Below are positions 41,515-50,641 of a stretch of 64,000 nt of DNA, piece after piece. Every line of letters starts with the position of its first letter. Positions within the stretch are counted from its first letter, which is position 1. This DNA is from Deltaproteobacteria bacterium (GTDB lineage: Bacteria; Myxococcota_A; UBA9160; SMWR01). Both the position numbers and the translations under genes were made by a program. The stretch covers positions 1 to 64,000 of the forward strand of contig PBYF01000040.1 in assembly GCA_002729515.1 (NCBI GenBank), read 5' to 3'. Below the pieces are notes generated by a model. The model was given only the letters and a program-made list of their open reading frames with translations. It searched no databases and was not told the DNA's origin.

Positions 41515-43755
41515 ATGAGCGCGGATCTTCGAGAAATGGTCCGCTTCCACCGAACGCGGCAGGGAAGCGGCGACGAGCGGGTCGCGGGGACGCAGCCGGG
41601 ACTTCGCTCGGCTCTTCTCGCCCCCTACAGGGACCTCTCGCAGCTTCGTTACGATTTTCCCCTGGTGCTCGTCGAGGGCGGTACCGAGGGCGAGTTCGTG
41701 CGCCCCCTGTCGGGCGTCGTGGGCAGCGTCCTTCAGGAGGTCGCTCCGCCGGGTATCAATGGGGAGCGCCTGAGGAAGCACGTCCTCCGGCTCGAGGCCA
41801 CCATCCGCACTCTCATGGCGGACGGTGCCGAGGGCCTGCTCTCCGAGTTCTGGGAGCTGGCCGAACGGGAGCTGCTCTCCGGGAGCGACGAGGCGGTCAA
41901 CGAGCGGCTCGAGGACAGCCCCGGCCGCGCCAAGGCCGCGCTGCGCGTCGACGGGGAGGTCGTCGACTGCGACGAGGACGTGGCCACCCGACTCCTCGAG
42001 CACACCTGGCGCGCGGTCCACGAGGAGCACCGTCGAAGGGCCCTGGAGGTGATCGACGCGCTCATCCTGAAGCTCTCCGACATTTTGCAGGCCAACTACC
42101 TGAGGTCGGAGGAAGGACGAGCGCCGGAGCAACTCCGGGGGGCGGTGGGGGGCCGCTACGCGGACGTCTTCGACTTCGCGGCGATGTCGCGCTTGCTGAA
42201 GGAGGCTTTGCCCGGGAGCGTGCTCCCCGAGAGCCGGCTTCGGCGCATCCGCTCCGCCCTCTCGACGCTCGAGTCACAGCGGTTCTTTGGGCGGGCGGGC
42301 GACGCGGCGGAAGAGCCGGACGGCGAGTGGCCGTACTCCTTTCTCTTCGAGAGCTGCACGCGCGCGCTGGAGGCCTTCCGCGAGCGGCTGCCGGAGATGC
42401 TCGAGCTCCTCAAGGCCATCTCCATCGCGGAGCTGGAGATCGAGAACCAGTACCGGGAGTCGAAGCACGATGTGTTCTTCGCGCGGTTCGACGAGAGTTC
42501 CCTGGTGCCAGCGGATCTGGAACTCTTCCCCTCGTATCTGGTCTGTCTGCGCGACAAGGACTGCGACGCGCGGGAGAGGGCGGAGATCTTCGAGGTGCTC
42601 TCCTCCGGCCTGCCGGTAAAGGTCCTGGTGGAGGCGAGCGACATCCTGGGGGATCCGTCGCTGGGGGACGGGCGGTTCTCGTTCGGCGTGAAGAGCCTGC
42701 AGCTGGCCAGCATGGCGGTCGGCCTGGGCAGCGCCTACGTCCTGCAGTCGGCCAGCTCGAACCTGTATCAGCTGAGAGACCGGATCGTCCGGGGACTGAC
42801 CCGGCAGGGGCCGGCGCTGTTCAGCGTCTTCTCGGGCTCGGCCGAGAATGCCCCCGAGCTTCCGCCGTACCTGACGGCGGCCACCGCGATGTGGTCGCGC
42901 ACCTTTCCCGCCTTCACGTACGACCCCGCGGCGGGTGAAGACTGGGCGTCGCGCTTCAGCATCGAGGACAACCCCCAGGCCGAGGTCGACTGGCCGGTCC
43001 AGCGTTTTTCTTACGGAGACGAAGATCTCCAGAGGGTTTCGGAGGACCTCGCATGCACCTTCGTCGACTTCGCGGCCGCTGACAGGCGCTACGCCCGGCA
43101 CTTCTCGCGGGTTCCGCGCAGCAGTTGGAACGCGGGCATGGTTCCGGCGAGTGCGTATCTCGTGCGGGAGGCGCCGGCGCGCGACGAGGTTCCGTACATC
43201 CTGATGGTCGACGAGGACGACCTCCTGCACAGGGTCGTGGTCGACGACAAGCTGATCCGGGCCGCGCGCCACTGCTCCCGGATCTGGCGCAGCCTGCAGG
43301 AACTGGGGGGGATTCACAACTCCCACGCCCGGAGAACGCTCGAGCGGGAGCGAGAAGTCTGGGAGCAGGAGAAGGAGCGGGAGCTGGAGGAGCTGGGGCG
43401 CCAGCCCGCGCTTGAGGCCGGAGAGGCGGCTAGCGCGCAGGCAGAGGGGGAGGGCGCGGCGGCGGAGGTGGTGCTGGAGGAGGCGCCGGAGACGGAACAG
43501 CCGGCTGCGGGCGAGCTGTACATCGAGACGTCGCGCTGCACGACCTGCGACGAGTGCACCGAGAAAAACCCCAGGATGTTCGCGTACAACGAGGACAAGC
43601 AGGCGTACATCGCGGATCCCGACGCGGGGACCTACCGGCAGCTCGTGGAGGCGGCCGAGGCCTGCCAGGTCTGCATCATCCACCCGGGCCAGCCGAGGAA
43701 TCCGGACGAATCGGGCCTGGCTGAGTTGATCCAGCGAGCCGAAGCTTTTAATTAG
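41515..43755 (+). CDS. 746-residue protein of unknown class with a C-terminal ferredoxin domain
   Basis: This is a large soluble protein. Residues 1-600 are alpha-helical, rich in Glu, Arg and Leu, and match no family I know ('VVGSVLQEVAPPG', 'YPSYLVCLRDKDCDARERAE'-like stretches). About 600-665 is an acidic/Ala linker with coiled-coil character ('LEREREVWEQEKERELEEL'). Residues ~668-735 are a ferredoxin: 'SRCTTCDECTEKNPRMF' and 'EACQVCIIHPGQP', enough Cys (about 675, 678, 681, 717, 720) for a [4Fe-4S] cluster. Its place right after korB, with GAGGG before the ATG, suggests it is the dedicated ferredoxin and possibly scaffold of the Kor/Nfn complex. That role is inferred. Confidence 0.85.
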   Translation: MSADLREMVRFHRTRQGSGDERVAGTQPGLRSALLAPYRDLSQLRYDFPLVLVEGGTEGEFVRPLSGVVGSVLQEVAPPGINGERLRKHVLRLEATIRTLMADGAEGLLSEFWELAERELLSGSDEAVNERLEDSPGRAKAALRVDGEVVDCDEDVATRLLEHTWRAVHEEHRRRALEVIDALILKLSDILQANYLRSEEGRAPEQLRGAVGGRYADVFDFAAMSRLLKEALPGSVLPESRLRRIRSALSTLESQRFFGRAGDAAEEPDGEWPYSFLFESCTRALEAFRERLPEMLELLKAISIAELEIENQYRESKHDVFFARFDESSLVPADLELFPSYLVCLRDKDCDARERAEIFEVLSSGLPVKVLVEASDILGDPSLGDGRFSFGVKSLQLASMAVGLGSAYVLQSASSNLYQLRDRIVRGLTRQGPALFSVFSGSAENAPELPPYLTAATAMWSRTFPAFTYDPAAGEDWASRFSIEDNPQAEVDWPVQRFSYGDEDLQRVSEDLACTFVDFAAADRRYARHFSRVPRSSWNAGMVPASAYLVREAPARDEVPYILMVDEDDLLHRVVVDDKLIRAARHCSRIWRSLQELGGIHNSHARRTLEREREVWEQEKERELEELGRQPALEAGEAASAQAEGEGAAAEVVLEEAPETEQPAAGELYIETSRCTTCDECTEKNPRMFAYNEDKQAYIADPDAGTYRQLVEAAEACQVCIIHPGQPRNPDESGLAELIQRAEAFN

Positions 43756-43807
43756 CCCGGTGAGCCAATGAATCGGTTATTCTATCGATGCATTGGAGGG
43801 GGCTCCG

Positions 43808-44347
43808 ATGGCGGGCCGGACCGACGACGCGGGTGACGAAGTCTATTACGAGCGCCTGAAGCAGAGGCGTGTCGGCTTCGATGAGAACCTGCTTGGCGAG
43901 CCGCTCACCGCGCTCCCGGTGCGCGCGCCGCTAATCGTGTCGCCGGTGGCCACGGCGACGGAGGCCATGCGCGCCATGCAGGGCGGGCACCGCGGCTGCG
44001 TGCTCGTCACCGACGACGGCACCGGGACCAGCAAGCTCGTCGGCATCTTCACCGAGCGCGACGTATTGCTTCGCATCGTCGACAAGGGCCGCAACCCGAG
44101 ATCGCTGTGCGTCAGGGAAGTGATGACGCAGGGCCCGAAGGCGCTGCCCGTGGGTGCCACCGTGGGCAATGCCCTCAAGATGATGTCGATTGGCTACCGC
44201 CACGTCCCCGTGCTCGACGACGAGTGTCGCGTCGCCTGCGTCGTCTCCGTCCGCGACATCGTGGATTTCCTGGTGGAGGCCTTCCCGCGCGAGGTACTCA
44301 ACCTGCCCCTCGGCGACGGCCCGCCGCGAGCCCGCGAAGGGGCCTAG
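43808..44347 (+). CDS. twin CBS-domain protein
   Basis: This 179-residue protein is made of two CBS motifs: about 45-100 ('ATATEAMRAMQGGHRGCVLV', GIFTERDVLLRI) and 108-165 ('LPVGATVGNALKMMSIGYRH', VVSVRDIVDFL). CBS pairs bind adenine nucleotides (ATP, AMP, NAD or SAM) and report energy or redox state. As last gene of the Nfn-Kor operon (52 bases after the ferredoxin protein), it may regulate that complex. ATG 43808 follows GGAGGGGG; a TTG at 43793 is possible but less likely. No catalytic domain is attached. Confidence 0.9.
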   Translation: MAGRTDDAGDEVYYERLKQRRVGFDENLLGEPLTALPVRAPLIVSPVATATEAMRAMQGGHRGCVLVTDDGTGTSKLVGIFTERDVLLRIVDKGRNPRSLCVREVMTQGPKALPVGATVGNALKMMSIGYRHVPVLDDECRVACVVSVRDIVDFLVEAFPREVLNLPLGDGPPRAREGA

Positions 44348-44531
44348 CTGCCTCTTCCGCGATCGTCCGTTCGAGAGCCCTGGGTCCGCGAGCAGACGCC
44401 TGAGGTGGCGCCCCAATACGGGAATGATGTCGCTCTGCCCCTGGGGGTCAGCTCCGAGGGCTCGATACCCAGTTCACCACAGATGCTGTCCGAGGTTCGC
44501 GCGAACACCGCCCGAGATCTCGCGGTACCCC

Positions 44532-45080
44532 TTACGGCTTTGCCGGAGGTCGGAGCGAGTTCCAGTAGGCGGAGGGGAAGCCCCGAGCGTCCGGCTCATC
44601 CACTGCCTTTGTAATCTGCGGCTCGCCGCCAGCACATCGCCACTCATAGACGGTGGTTCGGCCCGTCACGAACGCAGGGAGATAACTTGAATCGGGGTTC
44701 GACTTGCAAAAGTCGACCATGGGAGCTGAGGGTGTCCGGCTGGTATCGGCTCGCTGGTCACAGGGGATGTTCGCTCCGACGAAGCAGACCTCGACCGCGC
44801 CGCCCATACAACGCCAGAAGATTCCTCGCTCGATCTGTCGCTGCGGCACGTCACCGAGTAGAGCCTCGCGTTGCATACCCGCAACGATGACGGGGGGCAC
44901 CTGGGGACCAGCCCAACGCGAATCGGGCTGGTCGATATTTTCCACCGCCTGGCAATAGTGGAACGGGTCGCGAAAACTCGAACCGTCGGCTGTCGGGTCC
45001 GGCGCCGGGTTTTCCCCCGGCCCACAAGCCAGACCGGCGGCGCCCAAGCCGATCGAGATCCACAGGGGAATCCGTGCCAT
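44532..45080 (-). CDS. putative lipoprotein
   Basis: This 182-residue protein begins MARIPLWISIGLGAAGLACG, a clear lipoprotein signal with lipobox GLAC; Cys19 would be lipidated. The mature part has six further cysteines (YCQAVEN, FWRCMGGAVEVCFVG, NIPCDQRAD, VDFCKSN, YEWRCAGGE), probably disulfide-bonded, i.e. periplasmic or outer-membrane. No family is recognised. GTGAGGAATACC precedes the ATG. It follows the permease gene on the same strand, with weak repeat copy G between them. Confidence 0.72.
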   Translation of the reverse strand: MARIPLWISIGLGAAGLACGPGENPAPDPTADGSSFRDPFHYCQAVENIDQPDSRWAGPQVPPVIVAGMQREALLGDVPQRQIERGIFWRCMGGAVEVCFVGANIPCDQRADTSRTPSAPMVDFCKSNPDSSYLPAFVTGRTTVYEWRCAGGEPQITKAVDEPDARGFPSAYWNSLRPPAKP

Positions 45081-45114
45081 GGTATTCCTCACGACCGAAC
45101 GCTCATCAGAAGAT

Positions 45115-45153
45115 GGTTCTCCGGCTCCAACATAGGGACCGGCGAGCGGATCA
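45115..45153 (+). repeat. possible partial copy G of the dispersed repeat
   Basis: CCAACATAGGGACCGGCGAG and GGATCAGGC match the 3' third of the repeat with several mismatches; GGTTCTCC before it recalls copy E. The 5' two thirds are absent. Weak but in the usual intergenic position. Confidence 0.4.
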
Positions 45154-45166
45154 GGCGTTCGCAAGA

Positions 45167-46636
45167 TCACCCCGTCCCATCCCGATCCGACCCACTGGCA
45201 GAAACCGGGGCGTCCCTCCGTTTCCACTGCGGGCGACGCATCTGATAGATCACGGCCGGGGCAATCAACGCCGCGGTGAGGCCAATACCCAAGAAGGTGA
45301 CGAACGTTCTGGGGCTCATTTCCGTACTGGACAATTGAATCGGTGGAAAGAATCCCACGACGATCGCAAGAAGGGCCCCGGCAATCCCGAGGCCACAAGT
45401 TGCCCACAAGCCGGGGAGGCCGCCGGGGATTCGAAACGCACGAGCCTTCTCCGGCTGAGTTCTCCGAAGACGGATCACGGCAGCAAACATCATCAGATAC
45501 ATCAGCAGGTACATCTGGATCGTCAGCACGCTGATCATGAAGTAGGCAGCGGCTACCGTGGGTTGAAGTGTGAATGCCTGGCTGATCAGCGACACGATTG
45601 CGGCCTGAAGCACGAGAATTCGGGTTGGGACTTTTCTGGAATTCGTGCTGAAGAGCCACGGGGGAAGGGTTCCGTCCTCGGCCGAGGCGAGCAGGCCTTT
45701 GCTCGGCCCGACAATCCACGCACTCACACTGCCAAAAACGCCGACGGCCATCCCCAGTGCAATCAATCGGGCCAGACCATCCATCTCGTAGCGATGAAGC
45801 ATGACCTTCAAGGCTTCGGTCACGCCACTCTGCAGATGATATTGGTCCGGGGCCAATGCCACCGCGATCGACAGGGCCCCGAAGATGAATATCGTCAAGA
45901 TCACGAAAACGGCCACGAGAATCCCAAGGGGGTAACTCCGCTCCGGTGACCGCACTTCGCGTGCGTGGGCAGCCGTCATTTCTATTCCGGCGAAAGCCAG
46001 CAACACGCTCGCGGAAAAAGTGAGGTTCCCAAAGTTCGTCAGATCGGGAATCCAGCGGGCGCCGTTTTCCATCAGATGCGGAGGGTCTCCACGCAGCAGA
46101 AGCATCGCCGCCAAGACGATCAGAAAGACCCCCGGAATGATGACGCCGCAAAAGGCTCCGACGATGCTGATCCGGGCAGAGCCAGAAAGGCCGCGAAAAT
46201 TGAGGAAGACCGCGCTCCAATACGCGACTAGGACGACGGTGATGATGAAGGCTTTGCTTTCCACCAACTCAGCGGCCCGCTCGGGCAAGATGGCAAAAGC
46301 CAAAGAAGCGGCCCCAAAGGTCAGAACCACCGGGAACCAGCAGAGGTTCTGGAACCATTGCAGGAAGACCGCGACGAAGCCCCACCGCCCACCGAATGCT
46401 TCGCGGATCCAAATATAGACCCCGCCTCGCTCGGGCCAGCCCGAAGCCAATTCGGCGGCGACCAGCGAGACCGGAAAGAAGAAGATCAGTGCGGCCAGTA
46501 TGTAGAAAAAGATCGAGCCAACTCCGTAAGTCGCCATCTGCGGCAGATCGCGCAGGCTCGCAATCGCGACGATGTTGATCATCGCCACCCCGAAGACGCC
46601 CAGAACTCTCGCTTCAGCCTGCGGACCCCCCTTCAT
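45167..46636 (-). CDS. APC-family amino acid transporter (GadC-like)
   Basis: This is a 489-residue, 12-helix APC superfamily permease. The glycine-free helix-1 region and 'GWPERGGVYIWIREAFGGRW' with the following LQWFQNLCWFPVVL are typical of the glutamate:GABA antiporter / YjeM-GadC branch. It would exchange or import amino acids or amines across the inner membrane. The start follows AGGAGTGTTCGTGCG. A second APC permease is at 56084-57427; the two are not close copies. The upstream 100 bases are unusually AT-rich and probably contain its promoter. Confidence 0.9.
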   Translation of the reverse strand: MKGGPQAEARVLGVFGVAMINIVAIASLRDLPQMATYGVGSIFFYILAALIFFFPVSLVAAELASGWPERGGVYIWIREAFGGRWGFVAVFLQWFQNLCWFPVVLTFGAASLAFAILPERAAELVESKAFIITVVLVAYWSAVFLNFRGLSGSARISIVGAFCGVIIPGVFLIVLAAMLLLRGDPPHLMENGARWIPDLTNFGNLTFSASVLLAFAGIEMTAAHAREVRSPERSYPLGILVAVFVILTIFIFGALSIAVALAPDQYHLQSGVTEALKVMLHRYEMDGLARLIALGMAVGVFGSVSAWIVGPSKGLLASAEDGTLPPWLFSTNSRKVPTRILVLQAAIVSLISQAFTLQPTVAAAYFMISVLTIQMYLLMYLMMFAAVIRLRRTQPEKARAFRIPGGLPGLWATCGLGIAGALLAIVVGFFPPIQLSSTEMSPRTFVTFLGIGLTAALIAPAVIYQMRRPQWKRRDAPVSASGSDRDGTG

Positions 46637-46927
46637 CGCACGAACACTCCTGTTTTCTGTTCACGTCCGAGTACGGATGCTATGGCAAGCTCCCGAGGGA
46701 GCAGTCTGGCGGGTCGATCTGTCACATTCTGTTAATTATACGAATCAGATTTGAATTACTCATACAAAAAACGTATCTAGCAGATTCGACTGCTTCACCG
46801 TGCACTGGAGAGGATCCACCGGCTTGGCACGAGTCGTAAAAGGGAAGAAGCACGCACCCTCCACACGGGTGTCGCCCTGCCAGGGGAGCGCAGTCGGTGC
46901 AGCAGCGGGCAGTTTGGGCACGCGGTC

Positions 46928-47202
46928 TTGATAGGCAGCCTGCTCATGCTGGCCGGGGGCGAGGCCTCGACGCAGGGTTCCGGGATCGACCTCTCGCCGG
47001 TGATCCTCGGGGAGGCGGAACTACCGAAGGGCCGGGAACTCTTCCCGGCGATTCTGCACGCCGCCATCGCGCCGGACTCGAGCGGGCAACACCGCTCGAC
47101 TTCCGCACGGGTGAGCGTTGGGTCGAGAACGACGCGCCGGCGGACGAGGAGCTGAGCGACGACCGGCGCGAGCGGCTGCACGGACTCGGCAGCCTCCGCT
47201 AG
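46928..47202 (+). pseudogene. possible degraded sulfatase C-terminus
   Basis: One frame reads SGIDLSPVILGEAELPKGRE and a shifted frame at the end reads DEELSDDRRERLHGLGSLR before a stop. Both resemble the end of arylsulfatases (GVDLSPLLxGE..., then a final RERLRALGY). A frameshift separates them and no N-terminal part exists. The assignment is by motif only and weak. The remaining gap up to 46636 shows no gene but is AT-rich near the permease promoter. Confidence 0.35.
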
Positions 47203-48554
47203 TCCGCGTCCGACATGAGAAACTCGAACGGGCGTGGCCCCGCGCGCAGGCAGCGGAGCAGCTGCGGGTCGCGCCAGTCCCACAATCGCGATTCGTCCAG
47301 ATCGATGGGCACGGGCTCCTCGTGCCAACCGCAGGGCGTGTAGAAGGCACCGATTACCTGGACGGCGAAGCTGAACGCGATGCAGACGGCAAAGCCGGTG
47401 CGAAGGAACGGACGCCGTGCGATCCGCGGCCAGAGCCACGCGAGCACGAGTGCAAAAGCGGTTTGCAGCTCGCAGAAATAGCGCGGACCGAAGCCCGAAC
47501 CACCCCACCACAGCTGGTTCTGCGCCAGCGCGACAACGACGATGACGACCCACAACGAGAGATAGGGACTGAGCGGAAATTCTTTCGAGCGGAGGGATGC
47601 AGCGAGGCCGACGATCGCGAAGATCGCCCAGGGACTGTAGACCAGGAGTCCCTTGTTGGGGTTCAGGAGCAGATTGACGACGCCCGCCCCGATCGGATGG
47701 GTGAACGCGTTTTGTTGATTCAGCCCTCGCCACCCATGCCACGGGCTCGTCCAGATCGCTTCGTAACCACCGCGGATTTCTCCGAAAGTCGAAACGTTGT
47801 ACCCCCCCTGCCACACGCCAACGAGGATGAGCGGCAGGCCGAAGTGCAGCACCCAGCGCCGGTGGCGAACGAGCACGAAGAGCCCCAGGCAGGCGCTCGG
47901 AATGAGGTTCAGGCTGCGGCAGGCCACGGCAAGAGCCAGGAACACCCCGGCGGCCAACGCCGTCCGCGCGCCCCCGTTGCGCTCCAGGCGCAGGACCAGT
48001 AGCAGGGCCGCCGAGAGGCAGAGCATTCCGGGGCCGTGCTGCCACAGGGCCTGGCTCGCCACCGTCCAGGCATTGCTCGCGGCGCCGTAGGTGATTGCCG
48101 CCACGAGCGCGGCCTCCACGCCCCCGATCCGGACGCCGGCGAGGAAAAGTAAGCCAGCGGAGAGTGCGACCATGAACGAGGCCGCCAGCTTGGCCACGAG
48201 CCGGTAGTCCGCAATATCGTCGAGCCAGCCAAGCCAGACGGGCAGCGCGTAGAACGGCACGGCGAGCACCGGGACGCCGATCGGATAGCTGCTCACCAGG
48301 TGGCCGTCGCGTTCCTGGACCGTTCCGAAGGCGACCAGGGCCCGACCGTGGGCATCACCGGCCAGCAGCTCGCGGAATTCGTCGAGGTCGGCGTTTCCCT
48401 CGACCAGGAGACTCACTGGAAGCAAAGTGGCAGGAAGCGGGTCGAGCACACCGATCTCGCGAAGGTTCAGGTTGTAGAGAACGAACAGCGAGATCACGAG
48501 CGTCACGAAGCAACGGCGGATGCGGACGAGGTCGGTAGGTGTCGCGTCGGTCAT
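47199..48554 (-). CDS. polytopic membrane protein, glycosyltransferase-C-like
   Basis: This 451-residue protein has about eleven hydrophobic helices, with a large first periplasmic loop (NADLDEFRELLAGDAHGRAL, VSSYPIGVPVLAVPFY) and a second loop carrying WHGWRGLNQQNAF. The layout resembles dolichol/undecaprenyl-phosphate-mannose-dependent GT-C enzymes (GT39/GT83-like), which glycosylate envelope lipids or proteins. A clear catalytic DE motif is not certain. GGGGATCGGGGACCG precedes ATG 48554. It is divergent, with 34 bases between, from a methyltransferase-UbiA operon, together suggesting an envelope-polymer locus. Confidence 0.7.
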   Translation of the reverse strand: MTDATPTDLVRIRRCFVTLVISLFVLYNLNLREIGVLDPLPATLLPVSLLVEGNADLDEFRELLAGDAHGRALVAFGTVQERDGHLVSSYPIGVPVLAVPFYALPVWLGWLDDIADYRLVAKLAASFMVALSAGLLFLAGVRIGGVEAALVAAITYGAASNAWTVASQALWQHGPGMLCLSAALLLVLRLERNGGARTALAAGVFLALAVACRSLNLIPSACLGLFVLVRHRRWVLHFGLPLILVGVWQGGYNVSTFGEIRGGYEAIWTSPWHGWRGLNQQNAFTHPIGAGVVNLLLNPNKGLLVYSPWAIFAIVGLAASLRSKEFPLSPYLSLWVVIVVVALAQNQLWWGGSGFGPRYFCELQTAFALVLAWLWPRIARRPFLRTGFAVCIAFSFAVQVIGAFYTPCGWHEEPVPIDLDESRLWDWRDPQLLRCLRAGPRPFEFLMSDAD

Positions 48555-48588
48555 CGGTCCCCGATCCCCATGCTATCCTGAGTTGCAG

Positions 48589-49530
48589 ATGGTGTCTCCG
48601 GTAGCACCGGTTTCTACTCAGGGCCCGCCGGCTTGCCGGGTGTGCGGCGCTCGCGAAGGTGTGCCCTGGAAGCCGCGCAACCTCGAGCGGGATCTCCTGC
48701 CCGCGGACCTGCGCATCACGGACGATCGTTATGGCGTCACCCTTGCCCTGTGGCGTTGTGGACGCTGTGAGTTCATCTACTCCGACTCTCGTGAAGTGGC
48801 GGAACTGGTCACGCTTTACTCCCGGCTCGACGATCCCGCCTACGAGGAAGGCGAGGTCAGTCGGACGTTGCAGATGCGCTGGCTCGTGTCGCGTGCACGG
48901 CGTGCATGCCCAGACGCCAGGAGCCTTCTGGACGTTGGCGCCGCCGCCGGCCTGTTCGTGGGAGAAGCGACCCGCGCTGGGTTTTGCGCCGAAGGAGTCG
49001 AGCCCAGTCGCTCGTTGGTTGCGGCGGGCCGCGGGGCAGGGCGCACGTTGCACGAGGGCGTGCTGCCCCATCCCGCTCTCGCCGGCCGACGCTTCGATGT
49101 CGTGGCCCTCGTCGACGTCATCGAGCACGTGGCCGATCCCCTCGCGCTGCTCCGCGCCGCACGCGAGCAGGTGGCTCCCGACGGTCTCGTCCTCCTGGTC
49201 ACCCCGGACGTGGACAGCCGGGCTTCCCGGCTCCTGGGCAAGCGCTGGTGGCACCTGCGTCTGGCCCACGTGGGATACTTCAACCGCCGCTCTCTCGATG
49301 AGGCGGTTCGACTGTCTGGCTTCGAGACCGAAGAGGAATTTCGCGCGCGCTGGTTCTTCGAAGTGGGCTATCTCGCCGATCGCATGGTTCAGTACCTGCC
49401 GGTCTCCGGTTTGAACCGTGCGGTGCGTGCCACTCCCGGGCTGCGCGCCCTGTACGACGTGGTGATTCCGCTCAACCTGGGAGATTCGTTCGTCCGCATG
49501 CTGCGCCCCGCCGGAGCTGTGTCTGCATGA
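48589..49530 (+). CDS. class I SAM-dependent methyltransferase with zinc-ribbon N-terminus
   Basis: This 313-residue protein has an N-terminal zinc-ribbon-like Cys set (PACRVCGAREG ... LWRCGRCEFIY) and a Methyltransf_23-type domain. Motif I is SLLDVGAAAGLFVGEATRAG, and further motifs are 'VVALVDVIEHVADPLALL' and LVLLVTPDVDSRASRLLG. Zinc-ribbon methyltransferases of this form commonly modify sugars in O-antigen or polysaccharide pathways. ATG 48589 gives the full Cys motif. Its stop overlaps the UbiA gene start (ATGA), so the two are coupled. Confidence 0.88.
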   Translation: MVSPVAPVSTQGPPACRVCGAREGVPWKPRNLERDLLPADLRITDDRYGVTLALWRCGRCEFIYSDSREVAELVTLYSRLDDPAYEEGEVSRTLQMRWLVSRARRACPDARSLLDVGAAAGLFVGEATRAGFCAEGVEPSRSLVAAGRGAGRTLHEGVLPHPALAGRRFDVVALVDVIEHVADPLALLRAAREQVAPDGLVLLVTPDVDSRASRLLGKRWWHLRLAHVGYFNRRSLDEAVRLSGFETEEEFRARWFFEVGYLADRMVQYLPVSGLNRAVRATPGLRALYDVVIPLNLGDSFVRMLRPAGAVSA

Positions 49531-50492
49531 GCAGTGTGGCGCAGACGCCGACACTCGCGGGCCACTGGGAAATCCTGCGAGTCGACCATTGGTTCAAGAA
49601 CGTATTCGCCGTACCCGGTGTCATCGTGGCGTTGACGGTGGTGCAGCACATCAACACGGAGGGGCTGTTCGCGCGACTCTTGCTGGCCTCGGTCTCCCTG
49701 TGCCTCGTCGCTTCCAGCAACTACGTGATCAACGAGTTGCTCGACGCACCGCACGATCGGTTGCATCCGACGAAGTCCTCACGGCCGGTTCCGTCCGGGC
49801 GCGTGCACGTGCCGCTTGCCTGGCTCCAGTGGCTCGTGGTCGGTGCGCTCGGGATCTGGATCGGCTCGCGGGTTTCGACCGGGTTCTTTGTCGCAGCGGC
49901 AGTACTCTGGGGAATGGGCTGCGTCTACAACGTGCGCCCTCTGCGTACCAAGGAAGTGCCGTATCTCGATGTGCTCACTGAATCGGTGAACAACCTGCTC
50001 CGGCTACTCGCGGGCTGGTTTGCCGTCGATCCCGGCGTCTATCCCCCGGGTTCGCTTCAGCTGAGCTACTGGATGGTGGGTGCGTATTTCATGGCGATAA
50101 AGCGCTACGCAGAGTTCCGATTCATCGGAGATGCGAGCCGTGCCGCCGCCTACCGGGCGTCCTTTGCCTACTACACCGAAGCGCGCCTGCTCACCTCGAT
50201 CATGTTCTACGCAGCTTCCGCCATGCTTTTTTTCGGCATCTTCATCGCCCGGTATCGCATCGAATTGATCCTCGCGTTTCCGCTCGTCGCCCTCGTCATG
50301 GCCGTGTACTTCAACACGGGTCTCAAGCCCGACAGCGCGGCTCAGCACCCGGAGCGTCTCTACCACGAGCGGGCCCTCATGGCGGCGGTCGTGGTCTGCA
50401 CGCTCGTGATGGCCCTGTGCTTCGTCGTCGACATCCCCGCCCTCGACCGCTTGCTCGAAATGTTCCCGCGTTCGGGCTACAGGCCCTTCTGA
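49527..50492 (+). CDS. UbiA-family prenyltransferase (decaprenyl-phosphate phosphoribosyltransferase-like)
   Basis: This is a 321-residue, nine-helix UbiA superfamily membrane enzyme. The first Asp-rich site is 'YVINELLDAPHDRLHPTKSS' with RPVPSGR after it; the second is less classical ('YRASFAYYTEARLL' region). N-terminal 'RVDHWFKNVFAVPGVIV' resembles decaprenyl-phosphate 5-phosphoribosyltransferases, which load ribose-phosphate on a polyprenyl phosphate for arabinan or similar polymers. Coupled by a four-base overlap to a sugar-type methyltransferase, it probably belongs to a cell-envelope glycan pathway. Quinone or heme prenylation is less likely. Confidence 0.87.
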   Translation: MSSVAQTPTLAGHWEILRVDHWFKNVFAVPGVIVALTVVQHINTEGLFARLLLASVSLCLVASSNYVINELLDAPHDRLHPTKSSRPVPSGRVHVPLAWLQWLVVGALGIWIGSRVSTGFFVAAAVLWGMGCVYNVRPLRTKEVPYLDVLTESVNNLLRLLAGWFAVDPGVYPPGSLQLSYWMVGAYFMAIKRYAEFRFIGDASRAAAYRASFAYYTEARLLTSIMFYAASAMLFFGIFIARYRIELILAFPLVALVMAVYFNTGLKPDSAAQHPERLYHERALMAAVVVCTLVMALCFVVDIPALDRLLEMFPRSGYRPF

Positions 50493-50641
50493 CCGTGGAT
50501 CTACACCCGATGTGTAACGGAGCCGATGCGCGCATCGCAAACGGCGAGGGGCTTGGGCCGGTTGGTTGGCCGTGTCTGCTCCTCGGCGTGAGGGCGCTTG
50601 CCAACGCGGTCTGGATGCTCGCGGTGCCGCTGAACTGATAC

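Noticed and set aside
44532-46220. 562-residue minus-strand frame joining the lipoprotein to the permease region
   Set aside because: Only the last 182 residues (from 45080) have a signal peptide and good start. The upstream part is an out-of-frame reading of the permease gene.
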